From NCBI RefSeq assembly GCF_000421705.1, contig NZ_ATXN01000003.1, forward strand, positions 253,001-317,000: a stretch of 64,000 bases of DNA, read 5' to 3'. Below, piece after piece: positions 54,064-62,935 of the stretch; position 1 is the stretch's first letter, and the number at the start of each line of letters is the position of its first letter. The translations under genes and the position numbers were made by a program. The stretch comes from Brevundimonas naejangsanensis DSM 23858. Its GTDB lineage: Bacteria; Pseudomonadota; Alphaproteobacteria; Caulobacterales; Caulobacteraceae. Below the pieces are notes generated by a model. The model was not told where the DNA came from and made no database searches. It saw nothing but the letters and a program-made list of their open reading frames with translations.

Positions 54064-55008
54064 TTACTTGCCGGGCGCGAGACGTTCGTTCTGGACCCAG
54101 CCGACATTGTCGTTGTCGTCCATGACTTCCCACCAGGCGCCGTCGCGGTTGCCGGTGGGGTAGAGGCGCAGGCCGACCGGCAAGGCGCGGACGACCGAGC
54201 CGCCGCTGGGCGCCGAACGCAGAGTCGAGGCCTCCTGGACCGTATAGCTCTGGATCGGAGCGGCCTGGGCCGCCGAACCGCCTTCCAGGCCGCCCATCTG
54301 GGTCACCATGTCGGTGTAGGCCTGGATGAAGGACTGGGCCACGATGCGGCCGATCTCGGTGTTTTCATAGCTGCCGCCGCCCAGGGCGCCCGCGCCGAAG
54401 CCTGCGGCGCCCGCGCCCCAGCTCATGTCGCGTTTGGAGGCGTAACCTTCGGTCACCAGCTCGGTTTCCGAGGTGCGGACGTTGGTCAGCGACAGGACCG
54501 TATTGGCTTCCATGTTGCGCGTGCGCAGACCGCCGACGAGGGCGCCTGCACGGCCGCCCAGCGCCGCGCCGGCCAGACCGGCTAGGGCGTTGCCGCCGCT
54601 GTTGGCGTTCTGGCTGGCGATTTCGCCGACCAGCACATAGTCGGCCGCGCGCACCTGGCCGCCGCCGACGTTGGAGCCGCGCTGCAGGTCGCCGCCCGAG
54701 GCCATCTCGCGTTCGCGTTGAGCGACGTTCATGCCAGCGCCGCGATCAACCAGGGTGAAGCAGCCCGAACGCTGGATCACGACGCGCAGAAGGCTTTGCG
54801 GCGGCGAAAGCTGCAGCTCACGCCAGTAGTCGGATTGTCCGTCGGCGATGGTGATCGAGCCGAGGCTGGCGCGGCAGCGCGGGATCTGGGCCATCTGGGC
54901 GTCCTGCGCGCGCTGCGCGCCGCTGCGGGCCTGGGCCTGCGATACGGTCGGCAGGACCGAGGCGGTGATCAGGACGGCGAGGGCCGGGGCGATAAGACAG
55001 GTCTTCAA
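54064..55008 (-). CDS. CsgG/HfaB family lipid-envelope protein with SH3 tail
   Basis: A 314-residue exported protein. The TTG at 55008 is chosen because AGGAGA precedes it and it gives a clean signal peptide, MKTCLIAPALAVLITASVLP. The CsgG-like core has CFTLVDRGAGMNVAQRERE, ADYVLVGEIASQN and VLSLTNVRTSETELVTEGYA. The last 55 residues form an SH3-type domain (TLRSAPSGGSVVRALPVGLRLYPTG, DDNDNVGWVQNERLAPGK). CsgG proteins form outer-membrane secretion pores; the usual lipobox cysteine is not evident here, so the membrane association is unclear. A longer paralogue follows upstream. Confidence 0.85.
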   Translation of the reverse strand: MKTCLIAPALAVLITASVLPTVSQAQARSGAQRAQDAQMAQIPRCRASLGSITIADGQSDYWRELQLSPPQSLLRVVIQRSGCFTLVDRGAGMNVAQREREMASGGDLQRGSNVGGGQVRAADYVLVGEIASQNANSGGNALAGLAGAALGGRAGALVGGLRTRNMEANTVLSLTNVRTSETELVTEGYASKRDMSWGAGAAGFGAGALGGGSYENTEIGRIVAQSFIQAYTDMVTQMGGLEGGSAAQAAPIQSYTVQEASTLRSAPSGGSVVRALPVGLRLYPTGNRDGAWWEVMDDNDNVGWVQNERLAPGK

Positions 55009-55110
55009 AACGTGATCTCCTGGTTTGCTATCAAGCTTCACGGCCCTTGGACGCCGACACGCGGCGGGCGGAAACGCCGTAGCAATACGGTCGAGCTAAG
55101 GAAACCTTGT

Positions 55111-56394
55111 TTATTGACCGGCGGTCAGGCGTTCCTGCTGCAGCCATCCGATGTTGTCGTCGGCATCCAGCACCTCGATCCACTGACCATCGGACTTTCC
55201 GGTCGGGAAAACCGTCGTGTCGGCGGCCAGCGGCCGGATCGCATCCCCATCGGGCGCTGCACGCAGAACCGTGGGCAGGGCCAGTTGGCGGCTCGACATG
55301 GCCGATTGCGATTCGGCGCGGCGGCGGGCTTCGTCCACCTGCCGGATTTCGTCGCGCAGGCGGCGACGTTCTTCTTCGCGTGCGCGATCGAGACGTTCCT
55401 GTTCACGACGTTCAGCCTCGATCTTGCGGGCAGCTTCAGCTTCGCGCTCGGCGGCGGCGGCGCGGACGGCCTCGCGGTTGGCGAGCGTGACTTCCGGCGT
55501 CTGGGCGCCCGTGCCGCCGAGGCTGGTCACCAGATCGGCGTATCCCCGCACCAGGGCCAGGGCGATCACCTTGCCCTCATCCTGGCTCTCATAGCCGGCG
55601 CCGACGCGGCCGTTGAAGTTGTTGTCGCGGATACGAAGGCCGCGCAACTCGTCCTTATTGGCCACGGCGCGCGTATTGCCGACGGTTTCGGCCAGGGGCA
55701 CGCTCGCCAGCGAAAAGGCGATCTGGGCGTTTTCCTTGCCGCGACCGATGTCCTTCTTCAGGTCGCGAATCCGCTCGACCGTCTTGGTGTTCAAGGGTTG
55801 GGCCTGGGCGCTCTGTTGACCGCCAAGAGCGCTGCCCGCCATGTTCATGGCCGCGTTCATGGCCTGCATCTGCAGCGGATTGAGCCCGGCCTCAGCGCCC
55901 AGCCCGCCCAGACCTCCAAGGTCGGCGCCCGTGGCTGCGGCCAGGCCTGCGGTGAGCAGGGCGCGGCCGCCGACCGCCGCCAGCGAACCGAGCAGCCCGG
56001 AGCCTCGATCACTGTCTGTCGCTTCAATGGGGTTCGCCAATTCAGCGACCAGAACGAAGTCTGCCGTGCGGATGCGCGCGGCGCCGCCCAGGTTGCGCTC
56101 GCGCTCGACCAGATCCATGCCCGGCCCGCGCTCGATCAGGGTGAAGCAGCCGGAATCGCGGATGACGGTGCGCAGCAGTTCCGTCGGCGCCCCCAGACCC
56201 ATCTGGTCGAACAGAACGCCTTGGGTTTCGGCGATCGCTACAGTGCCCAGGTTCTGGGTGCAGCGCGGGGTTTCATTGATGACCTGGGCCGATTCCGCAT
56301 TGTTCCGGCGGCCGAAGATCTGTGCATCAGCCGGAGAGGCCGAGGCGGTGAACAGGGCCGAGGTTGCCATCAAGGCGAACGCGAAACGATACAT
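55111..56394 (-). CDS. CsgG/HfaB family protein with coiled coil and SH3 tail
   Basis: A 427-residue exported paralogue of the next gene. The ATG at 56394 gives the signal MYRFAFALMATSALFTASASP. The CsgG core (CFTLIERGPGMDLVERERNLGG, ADFVLVAELANPIE) is followed by a charged helical stretch at about residues 315-375 (REAEAARKIEAERREQERLD), which looks like a coiled coil, and a C-terminal SH3-type domain nearly identical in layout to its neighbour (DADDNIGWLQQERLTAG). The gap between the two genes is 102 bases. No curli or holdfast partner genes are present. Confidence 0.85.
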   Translation of the reverse strand: MYRFAFALMATSALFTASASPADAQIFGRRNNAESAQVINETPRCTQNLGTVAIAETQGVLFDQMGLGAPTELLRTVIRDSGCFTLIERGPGMDLVERERNLGGAARIRTADFVLVAELANPIEATDSDRGSGLLGSLAAVGGRALLTAGLAAATGADLGGLGGLGAEAGLNPLQMQAMNAAMNMAGSALGGQQSAQAQPLNTKTVERIRDLKKDIGRGKENAQIAFSLASVPLAETVGNTRAVANKDELRGLRIRDNNFNGRVGAGYESQDEGKVIALALVRGYADLVTSLGGTGAQTPEVTLANREAVRAAAAEREAEAARKIEAERREQERLDRAREEERRRLRDEIRQVDEARRRAESQSAMSSRQLALPTVLRAAPDGDAIRPLAADTTVFPTGKSDGQWIEVLDADDNIGWLQQERLTAGQ

Positions 56395-56462
56395 TATGAA
56401 CAGGCCGACTATGAAAAACCGGCCCGCCCTTAGCTTTGCCGTTGCAGCAAAGCAATAAACGC

Positions 56463-57011
56463 CTAGCCAGAAAAACCGCCCTCGCTGAGGAAGGCCGCTT
56501 CCTCTGGAGAGGTCGTGCGGCCCAGGCAATCGTTTCTGTGCGGGAAGCGTCCGAAGCGGACGATGATGTCGCGGTGAATCACGGCGAACTTGTAGGTCTG
56601 CGCTTCGGTCGCCTCATCCAGCAGCGTCAGCAGCTGTTCCTGATCTTCCAATGATTCCGAATGCATCAGAGGCATCAGCACGAAAGGGCGCAGTTCGGCT
56701 GCGACCTGGCGATCATGTCCGCGCTCGATGGCCTTCTTGGCGAAGGTGACGGCCAGGGGATCGGTTGCGAACATATGGGCGGTGTCGCGAAAGGCGTTTC
56801 GCGGCAACTGGTCCAGCAGGATGATCAGAGCCAGGGCGGCGTCAGGCGTCTCAAGCCAATGATCCAGCCGGCGGGCGGCGGCGGCGAAGTGGGTATCGCT
56901 GCACCGCTCAGTGAAGGCGCGATCGAAGGCGGCGTCCTTGGCGAACCATTTTTCGGGTCCGGCGTCGGTCCAGAAGGCGATGACTTCGGCGGGGGTCTGA
57001 AGCTGGGTCAT
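56463..57011 (-). CDS. DUF924 family protein
   Basis: A 182-residue protein of the conserved DUF924 family: PAEVIAFWTDAGPEKWFAKDAAFDRAFTERC, LIILLDQLPRNAFRDTAHMFATDPLA, RPFVLMPLMHSESLEDQEQLL and RDIIVRFGRFPHRNDCLGR. The family is all-helical and cytoplasmic with unknown function. It is 69 bases upstream of the CsgG pair. Confidence 0.92.
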   Translation of the reverse strand: MTQLQTPAEVIAFWTDAGPEKWFAKDAAFDRAFTERCSDTHFAAAARRLDHWLETPDAALALIILLDQLPRNAFRDTAHMFATDPLAVTFAKKAIERGHDRQVAAELRPFVLMPLMHSESLEDQEQLLTLLDEATEAQTYKFAVIHRDIIVRFGRFPHRNDCLGRTTSPEEAAFLSEGGFSG

Positions 57012-57087
57012 GCGGCCAGCCTAGCAGCAGCGCGCCAAAAGGCACGACCTTGCGGTGGCCCGGCGTTCGCAATGTTAAAGGAAGAAA

Positions 57088-57164
57088 TGGTCGGAGTGGC
57101 AGGATTCGAACCTGCGACCCCCGCGTCCCGAACGCGGTGCTCTACCAGACTGAGCCACACTCCG
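57088..57164 (-). tRNA. tRNA-Pro (anticodon CGG)
   Basis: A complete cloverleaf on the minus strand: acceptor CGGAGTG with CACTCCG, anticodon loop TTCGGGA giving CGG (57128-57130), T-arm GGTTCGAATCC, and an encoded CCA at 57088-57090. Confidence 0.95.
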
Positions 57165-57382
57165 ACTTTCGCAATCAGGCGACCCGTGGGCCGCCGCTTG
57201 CGTCGAGGAGGGGGCTTATAGCCATGCCGACGGGCCCTCGCAAGCGGGTAAATGAGCCTCCGGAAAAAACTCTCGGGTCGATGAAAATTCTTTCCTTTTC
57301 AGGTGTTGCATCCCCCGAAACCTTGGCGTATCTGACCGCTCCTCGCCGCGACGCACTGCGGCGGCGGGGAACACCGGACCGC

Positions 57383-57456
57383 TGGGGAATGGTGTAATGG
57401 TAACACTACGGTTTTTGGTACCGTCATTCTAGGTTCGAGTCCTAGTTCCCCAGCCA
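57383..57456 (+). tRNA. tRNA-Gln (anticodon TTG)
   Basis: A complete cloverleaf: acceptor TGGGGAA with TTCCCCA, anticodon stem ACGGT/ACCGT with loop TTTTGGT giving TTG (57415-57417), T-arm GGTTCGAGTCC, and an encoded CCA at 57454-57456. Confidence 0.95.
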
Positions 57457-58008
57457 TCGTCCTGTAAGGGTTTGAGCGCTCCGGGCGCCCCCTTCGGGGC
57501 TCAGGTTTTACAGCGGGTTTTACAGTTGGCCTTCTGTTCTGGGTCTCCTGAAGCCGCGCGATCATGCCCAAGCCGATGGCCTCTCCCATTACATAACGCC
57601 GCGCGATCTCCTTCACGCGATTGAGCTCCCAGCGCGTCTTACGCCGCTGTCCAGGCCGTTGCCGGGCGGTGTCCAGGGCAGACCGCCTGACGTCTTGAGG
57701 ACGGTGGGGCATTCGCCGCGATCCAGGTCACCCAGCAACACCTTGGGATCATGACGCGGATCAGTCGCTGGCGCCGCGCATCAGACCAAATGGGTTCAGA
57801 TGGCCGACAGCGCGCGGTCGGACCATCCCGGTCTCGCGTCTCCTGAGATGCGCAGAGGGGCCCAGGCCCTGGAAGAATCGAAGCAGATGACGGCCGGGGA
57901 GGCTATACGCCCAGCGCGTAGGTTTGCCGAGGCTCAGACCTCATAGCCCTCGCCGTGACCTTGCTCTCTGATTATGAGTCCTGACTATGGATCGCTCATC
58001 TTGGGTGG
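57457..58008. other. Unassigned region downstream of tRNA-Gln
   Basis: Over 550 bases with no recognisable gene. A minus-strand frame from about 57712 to 57470 encodes a basic helical stretch (RRKTRWELNRVKEIARRYVMG) but runs on into the tRNA, so its end is not credible. Tandem GTTTTACAG strings lie at about 57505-57525. The position after a tRNA 3-prime end is a classic integration site and this could be a decayed element end, but no integrase motif is visible. Confidence 0.4.
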
Positions 58009-59784
58009 TTAAGGGGCTTTCTTGAGGGCGATCCAATCGTTGACGACCGTTTCAAGCTGGTCGAGCGGCAGTTGCCCCTGCTGGAGGATAAGGTCGTGGT
58101 AGGCGCGAATGTCGAAAGCTTCGTCCAGGGCCGTTTCGGCGCGGCGTCTGAGGTCGATGATTTTCAACTCGCCGACCTTATAGGCAACCGCCCCGGCGGG
58201 AGCGCCGATGTAGCGAGCCAACTCGGTGTCGATATTGATGTCCGCCAGGGCGGAGTTCTCAGTGAAACATGCGCGGGCCTGTTCATAGGTCCAGCCAAGG
58301 GCGTGAATTCCCGTATCGACCACCATCCGGCAGGCGCGCCACATCTCGGTCGACAGGCTGCCAAAGCGTTCGTAAGGGCTGCGATAGACGCCCATCTCGT
58401 GGCCGAGGCGCTCCGCGTACAAGGCCCAGCCTTCGCGATAGGCCAGCATGTCGCGCGCTTGGCGGAAGCCGGGCAGCTCCGGATTTTCTTTCGCCAGCGC
58501 CATATGAGTGTGGTGACCCGGCGCTGCCTCATGAAGGGCTAGAGCGGGCAATTCATACAAGGGGCGCTGGTCCAGGTGGGAGGTGTTGACCAGAAACCGG
58601 CCGGGCTGGCCCGCCGCGAAGTCACCGCCGCCGTAGCGGGCGGTGGTGTAGTTCTCTTCCACATCCAGAGGTACGGCTTCAACAGCGAAGGGTTGGCGGG
58701 GGAGGTGAGAGAACCAGGCGGGCAGGACCCCATCAATGCGTTTGGCGATGATGGCGGCCTGGTCCAGCAGGGCCTGTCGTGATGTTGCGTAGAACTGAGG
58801 GTCGGTTCTGAGAAACTCCAGCCAAGCCGTGAAATCGCCTTGGAAGCCCGTTTCGGCGATGACCGCGTCCATCTCCTTGCGAATCCGCGCGACTTCGGAC
58901 AGGCCCAATGCGTGGATCTGCTCAGCCGTCATGTCCGTGGTTGTGTAATAGCTGAGCAGGAAATCGTAATACGCTCGGCCGTTTGGTACGGTGTTGATGC
59001 CGAGTGCGGGGCGGGCGGCTGCCCGATAGGGCCCCTCGATGTAGGCTAGGGCCGAGAGTTGGGCGGGCCGAACATGATCCCGCAGAGCAGTTATGGCTTC
59101 GAGGCGAAGGTCTCGGCGCCGTTGCTCCGGAATGGTCGAGGCCAGGTGCTCCAATGGAGCGAGCAGGGCGTCGTCTTCGACAGGGCGGCGGGTCTGAGCG
59201 CCCAGAACATCCATGGCGACGCGGACGACGATATCGGGATGCGTCCAGCCCGTTGTGACGCCGCGCTGTAGATTGGCCTGCTGCTGCTCGAAATAGGCGG
59301 GAATGGCTTTCAGTCGCTCAATCCAGGCTTGGGCTTCGGCTTCTGTGCGGGCTCGAAGGCCGCGCGCCGTATAGTAAGGTACATTGTAGAAACCGTCGTG
59401 CGCCACGAAGGCGAAGCGATGTTCGTCCATCGCCAGGCCGTCGAGCCGCCAGTCGATCAGGCGAGCCATATAGTCGCGGTTGAGCGCATCTTCCCCCGTC
59501 AGTGCTTGGATGTTCGACGACCCAAGACGTGCTTTCAGCGCCTTCAGCGCCTCCGTACGCGCCGCCAGGTCCTGAGGGGCTTCCATTGGCCAGTGCAGGC
59601 GCGCTGAAGGTTGATCGGACCGGCCCGTTTCGATGGGATGGATGGTGCTGAAGCGCTCGTAATCAGTAAACAAGGTCTGCAGCTCGGGCGACGTCGCCGA
59701 TGCTGCGCCAGTTGGCGATATAACGCCTGCCACGATGAGAGGCAGCAAAAGCCGTCTGCCGAGTTGGATAGTGTTCGCCATCAT
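58009..59784 (-). CDS. DUF885 family exported protein with intact HExxPGHH motif
   Basis: A 591-residue protein; the ATG at 59784 follows GGGAGGAAAG and gives the signal MMANTIQLGRRLLLPLIVAG ending near GAASA. The DUF885 core shows LALHEAAPGHHTHMAL around residue 415, a downstream glutamate in REGWALYAERLGHEMG near 443, and the ending LPLDQLETVVNDWI. HExxPGHH plus a downstream Glu resembles a zincin metallopeptidase site; peptidase activity is inference. It is divergent from the aminotransferase gene across a gap with two 22-bp direct repeats. It differs from the two other DUF885 proteins nearby in keeping the glutamate. Confidence 0.9.
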   Translation of the reverse strand: MMANTIQLGRRLLLPLIVAGVISPTGAASATSPELQTLFTDYERFSTIHPIETGRSDQPSARLHWPMEAPQDLAARTEALKALKARLGSSNIQALTGEDALNRDYMARLIDWRLDGLAMDEHRFAFVAHDGFYNVPYYTARGLRARTEAEAQAWIERLKAIPAYFEQQQANLQRGVTTGWTHPDIVVRVAMDVLGAQTRRPVEDDALLAPLEHLASTIPEQRRRDLRLEAITALRDHVRPAQLSALAYIEGPYRAAARPALGINTVPNGRAYYDFLLSYYTTTDMTAEQIHALGLSEVARIRKEMDAVIAETGFQGDFTAWLEFLRTDPQFYATSRQALLDQAAIIAKRIDGVLPAWFSHLPRQPFAVEAVPLDVEENYTTARYGGGDFAAGQPGRFLVNTSHLDQRPLYELPALALHEAAPGHHTHMALAKENPELPGFRQARDMLAYREGWALYAERLGHEMGVYRSPYERFGSLSTEMWRACRMVVDTGIHALGWTYEQARACFTENSALADINIDTELARYIGAPAGAVAYKVGELKIIDLRRRAETALDEAFDIRAYHDLILQQGQLPLDQLETVVNDWIALKKAP

Positions 59785-59810
59785 GGTCTTTCCTCCCGTA
59801 TTTAAAATTA

Positions 59811-59900
59811 ATATAACCAAAATCACGCGATTGTAGAGGTATTTTTTAGCATCGTCCTTGATTGCGGCTGATGAAATTATATAACCATATTCACGCGATT
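59811..59900. promoter_or_regulatory. Two 22-bp direct repeats in a divergent promoter
   Basis: The repeats lie at 59811-59832 and 59879-59900 and differ at two positions; both contain ATATAACCA, a short AT step and TCACGCGATT. They are 68 bases apart (start to start) in an AT-rich gap between the DUF885 gene and the aminotransferase. They look like paired operator sites for one regulator acting on both genes. No matching regulator gene is in the window. Confidence 0.65.
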
Positions 59901-59961
59901 TTGGTTTTGGTTGGTCTGGTCTCGTTATGAGCTGGCCGATTTGATCGAGGGGAAAGTGATC

Positions 59962-61131
59962 ATGAAATGGCCTGCGCAACGTCTGGCGAGCGGATCCAAG
60001 AAGAGCTTCGGCATGTATCAGGAGGCGTCAGAACTGGCGCGAAACGGTGCTGACCTGATCCGCCTGGAGGTCGGCCGCCCATGGGCCGACACGCCGCTGC
60101 ATATCAAGGAGGCGGCGAAGGCCGCCCTTGATGCGGGCATTGTGCATTATGGAGATTTTCGCGGGACTCTCAGCCTTCGTCAGGCGCTGGCGGCCAAGTT
60201 GAAGAGCTTCAACAGGATTGACGTTGATGCCGACGAAATCCTGATTACCAATGGTCTGACTCATGCCTCTTATGCGGCCTTTATGGCTGCTATCGACCCC
60301 GGCGACGAGGTCATCCTGCTCGAGCCCTATTATCCGCAGCACATCGGCAAGGTGGAGATGGCGGGGGGCGTCGTGGTGTCTGCGCCTCTGGATGCCTCGG
60401 ACAATTTTTCAATCAAGCGCGAATTCATTGAAAGCCGGATCACGCCGCGAACGCGCATGATCGTCCTGGTGAACCCGTCCAATCCGACGGGGCGGGTCTA
60501 TACGCGCGCTGAACTGCAGATCATCGCCGATCTGGCCCTCCACTACGATCTGCTGATCCTGTCGGATGAGGTTTATGAGTTCATCACCTATGACGGCCAA
60601 CAGCACCTGAGCATTGCGGCCCTGCCGGGAATGCGAGAGCGCACCATTTCCTGCTACGCCTTCACCAAGGCCTATTCGATGGATGGCTGGCGGATCGGCT
60701 ATGTGGCGGCGGACAAGGCGTTGATGCCCGCTCTGCTTTCGGTGACGATGAACGACGTCACCCACGTCAACGTCTTCGTTCAGGAGGGCGCTCTGGCGGC
60801 GGTGACGGGCCCTCAGGAGCCTATGCTGGCAATGGTCGCAGCGGATCAACGCAAACGCGACATCGTGGTCGAGGCATTGAACCGCATTCCCGGCATAACC
60901 TGCAAAGCGCCTCAGGGCGCCATTTATGCGTTCCCGGAGATCAGCGCGACGGGGATGGCGTCCGCGGATCTGGCGCGTGCGATTTTGCGCGACGTGCATG
61001 TCGTGACCGAAGCTGGGGGCTTCTACGGTCCAGCGGGTGATCGCCATCTGCGCGTCTGCTTCGGGTCGGAATCGCAGGAGCGGCTGGTCGAAGGCATGGC
61101 GAGGCTGACGGCCTTCTTCAGCAAGCTCTGA
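59962..61131 (+). CDS. Class I/II pyridoxal-phosphate aminotransferase
   Basis: A 389-residue fold-type I aminotransferase. The ATG at 59962 has GAGGGGAAA upstream. The family segments are GIVHYGDFRGTLSLRQALAAKL, EILITNGLTHASYAAF, VNPSNPTGRVYTRAEL, DEVYEFITYD and the PLP-lysine motif CYAFTKAYSMDGWRIGY (lysine near residue 236), then RVCFGS. The amino donor is unknown. It is divergent from a DUF885 gene and followed by another, which suggests a joint role in amino-acid or peptide use. Confidence 0.94.
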   Translation: MKWPAQRLASGSKKSFGMYQEASELARNGADLIRLEVGRPWADTPLHIKEAAKAALDAGIVHYGDFRGTLSLRQALAAKLKSFNRIDVDADEILITNGLTHASYAAFMAAIDPGDEVILLEPYYPQHIGKVEMAGGVVVSAPLDASDNFSIKREFIESRITPRTRMIVLVNPSNPTGRVYTRAELQIIADLALHYDLLILSDEVYEFITYDGQQHLSIAALPGMRERTISCYAFTKAYSMDGWRIGYVAADKALMPALLSVTMNDVTHVNVFVQEGALAAVTGPQEPMLAMVAADQRKRDIVVEALNRIPGITCKAPQGAIYAFPEISATGMASADLARAILRDVHVVTEAGGFYGPAGDRHLRVCFGSESQERLVEGMARLTAFFSKL

Positions 61132-61142
61132 CCGTCCCGCAT

Positions 61143-61176
61143 CCCTGCATCGCCCGGAGGGAAAGGCGATGCAGGG
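61143..61176 (+). terminator. Hairpin between the aminotransferase and DUF885 gene
   Basis: A perfect 12-bp stem, CCCTGCATCGCC with GGCGATGCAGGG, around a ten-base loop. There is no T-run, so it may be a weak terminator or an RNA-processing or attenuation element. Confidence 0.55.
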
Positions 61177-61207
61177 GCGATCTATTTGGCAGGAGAGGGG
61201 AAACCAG

Positions 61208-62872
61208 ATGAAAAAGATGAGGGTAGGTCAGCTCGCCGGCGCTTTGGCGCTGGTGTTGGCCTGGGGGGGCGCCGGCGTCGCCGGCGCAAGTGATCATGCG
61301 GCCCTGATAGGTCTCTATGACGAGTTCCGCAGTCTGACGCAGCCAGCGATCAAACGCGGCGTGCCGGACTATACGCCCCTCGCGATGGAGCGTCAGTTTG
61401 AAGCGCTTGAAGCGCTTCAGGCGCGGCTGGAGGCTATCGACGATTCGCGCTGGCCGGTGTCGGAACGGGCGGATTACATGCTGGTGCTCGCCGAGATGCG
61501 GGGAATGGAGTTCCAGCATCGCGTTCTTCAGCCGTGGAAACGCGATCCCGCCTATTACAGCGTCACCAACCTGGGCTTTGGGCCCAAGCTCCATAACGCC
61601 TTTGATGTGCCGCAGCTTCCGATCGCCGCTCCGGCGGTCGCTCAGCTGAAGGCGAGCCTAGAAGTGGCGCCAGCCATTCTTGCACAGGCGCGGCGCAATC
61701 TGACCGATCCGCATCGTGATCTGGCGATGTTGGCCATCATTCAGAAGGATGTAGAGATCAATGTCTTTTCGCGTCTGGCGGAACAGGCGCGTCTTCATCA
61801 TCCGGAACTGGTTCAGCCTGCGTTAGCGGCGGCTGAGGCGTCACGTGAGTTCCGGGATTGGTTGAAGGAAATCCAGGCGGACCTTCCGGTTTATGCTGGT
61901 GTCGGCGACGCCAACTACGACTGGTATCTGAAGTACGTCCTGCTGTTTCCTTATAGCGCCGATGAAATCCGCATCATCGGTCAGCGAGAGCATCAGCGGA
62001 CGACCGGCTGGCTGGCTATGGAAGCACACCGGAACCGCAACCTTGCCCAGGTTGAACCCGTTGGATCGCGTGAGGGGTTCGACCGGAATCGGGAGGAAGC
62101 GGACAACGAACTGCTGGCCTTTCTGCGCGACAATCAGATCGTCACTGTGCCGGATTATCTGAGATACAATCCTGATGAGGGGCCTTACATCCTGCCGTCG
62201 GAACGCGATCCGGCTCGAAAGGGCCTGTTTGAGCCGCCGCTTGATCTGCACTTCTTTTTTCAGGCCGAGTTCCGTGATCCGCGACCGTTACGGGCTCATA
62301 ACCTGCCGGGTCATGCCTTCGATCATCTGGAATGGATGCGGGACGAACGTCCGATCCGCGGAAAGCCCCGGCTGTTCTTTGTCAGCGGCGTGCGGTCCGA
62401 AGGATGGGCCTTCTATCTGGAGGAACTGATCCTGCAGATGGGCATGCTGGACGGCCGGCCTACGGGACGCGAAATCGATTATGTGCTCGCAGCCAAGCGC
62501 GCGGCCAGGCTGGAACCCGAACTGAACATGCACGCCAACCGCTGGACCTATGCTCAGGCGAAGGACGCTTTGGTGAAAGGCACGCCTCGATGGATGGAGG
62601 CTGATGACGCCATCGCCGCCTTCGATATCGAGCTTTACCTGCGCCAGCCCGGCTATGGCATCGGCTATTACATGGGCAAGGTTGAGCTCGAGAAGCTGCT
62701 CTCTGAGCGGTTCATGGATCAGCGTGACGACTTTGTCCTGGGCCGTTTTCACGACGAATTCCGTGCTTCGGGCGCCTTGCCTATCTCGCTTATCCGTTGG
62801 GAGATGACCGGCCGAGACGATGAAGTGCGTGAAATGCGTCAGGCGCCGCCTATACCGCAGCCGCGTCCTTAG
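61208..62872 (+). CDS. DUF885 family exported protein without the HE motif
   Basis: A 554-residue paralogue. The ATG at 61208 follows AGGAGAGGGG and gives the signal MKKMRVGQLAGALALVLAW. The DUF885 layout is kept: ASREFRDWLKEIQADL, YDWYLKYVLLFPYSADEI, a downstream SEGWAFYLEELILQMG and an ending of the DEFRASGALPISLIRWEMTG type. At the expected metal-site position it reads AHNLPGHAFDHLEW near residue 362, so the glutamate of HExxPGH is missing. It may be inactive as a peptidase or use a different site. A strong terminator follows. Confidence 0.88.
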   Translation: MKKMRVGQLAGALALVLAWGGAGVAGASDHAALIGLYDEFRSLTQPAIKRGVPDYTPLAMERQFEALEALQARLEAIDDSRWPVSERADYMLVLAEMRGMEFQHRVLQPWKRDPAYYSVTNLGFGPKLHNAFDVPQLPIAAPAVAQLKASLEVAPAILAQARRNLTDPHRDLAMLAIIQKDVEINVFSRLAEQARLHHPELVQPALAAAEASREFRDWLKEIQADLPVYAGVGDANYDWYLKYVLLFPYSADEIRIIGQREHQRTTGWLAMEAHRNRNLAQVEPVGSREGFDRNREEADNELLAFLRDNQIVTVPDYLRYNPDEGPYILPSERDPARKGLFEPPLDLHFFFQAEFRDPRPLRAHNLPGHAFDHLEWMRDERPIRGKPRLFFVSGVRSEGWAFYLEELILQMGMLDGRPTGREIDYVLAAKRAARLEPELNMHANRWTYAQAKDALVKGTPRWMEADDAIAAFDIELYLRQPGYGIGYYMGKVELEKLLSERFMDQRDDFVLGRFHDEFRASGALPISLIRWEMTGRDDEVREMRQAPPIPQPRP

Positions 62873-62900
62873 GCGGGGCTGAAGCCTGAGCGTAAAAAAC

Positions 62901-62932
62901 GGGCGGGTCTGTTGCAGACCCGCCCTTTCTTT
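62901..62932. terminator. Bidirectional terminator between two DUF885 genes
   Basis: GGGCGGGTCTG (62901-62911) pairs perfectly with CAGACCCGCCC (62915-62925) around TTG. TTTCTTTT follows on the plus strand and AAAAAA precedes it, so it serves both convergent genes. Confidence 0.88.
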
Positions 62933-62935
62933 TGG

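Noticed and set aside
54718..56433. A 571-codon plus-strand open frame over the two CsgG-like genes
   Set aside because: It spans two genes and their gap on the opposite strand and shows antisense-type composition.
57299..57712. A 137-codon minus-strand frame through tRNA-Gln
   Set aside because: Its C-terminal part is the translation of the tRNA itself (ELGLEPRM type), a common artefact. The upstream part is described as an unassigned region.
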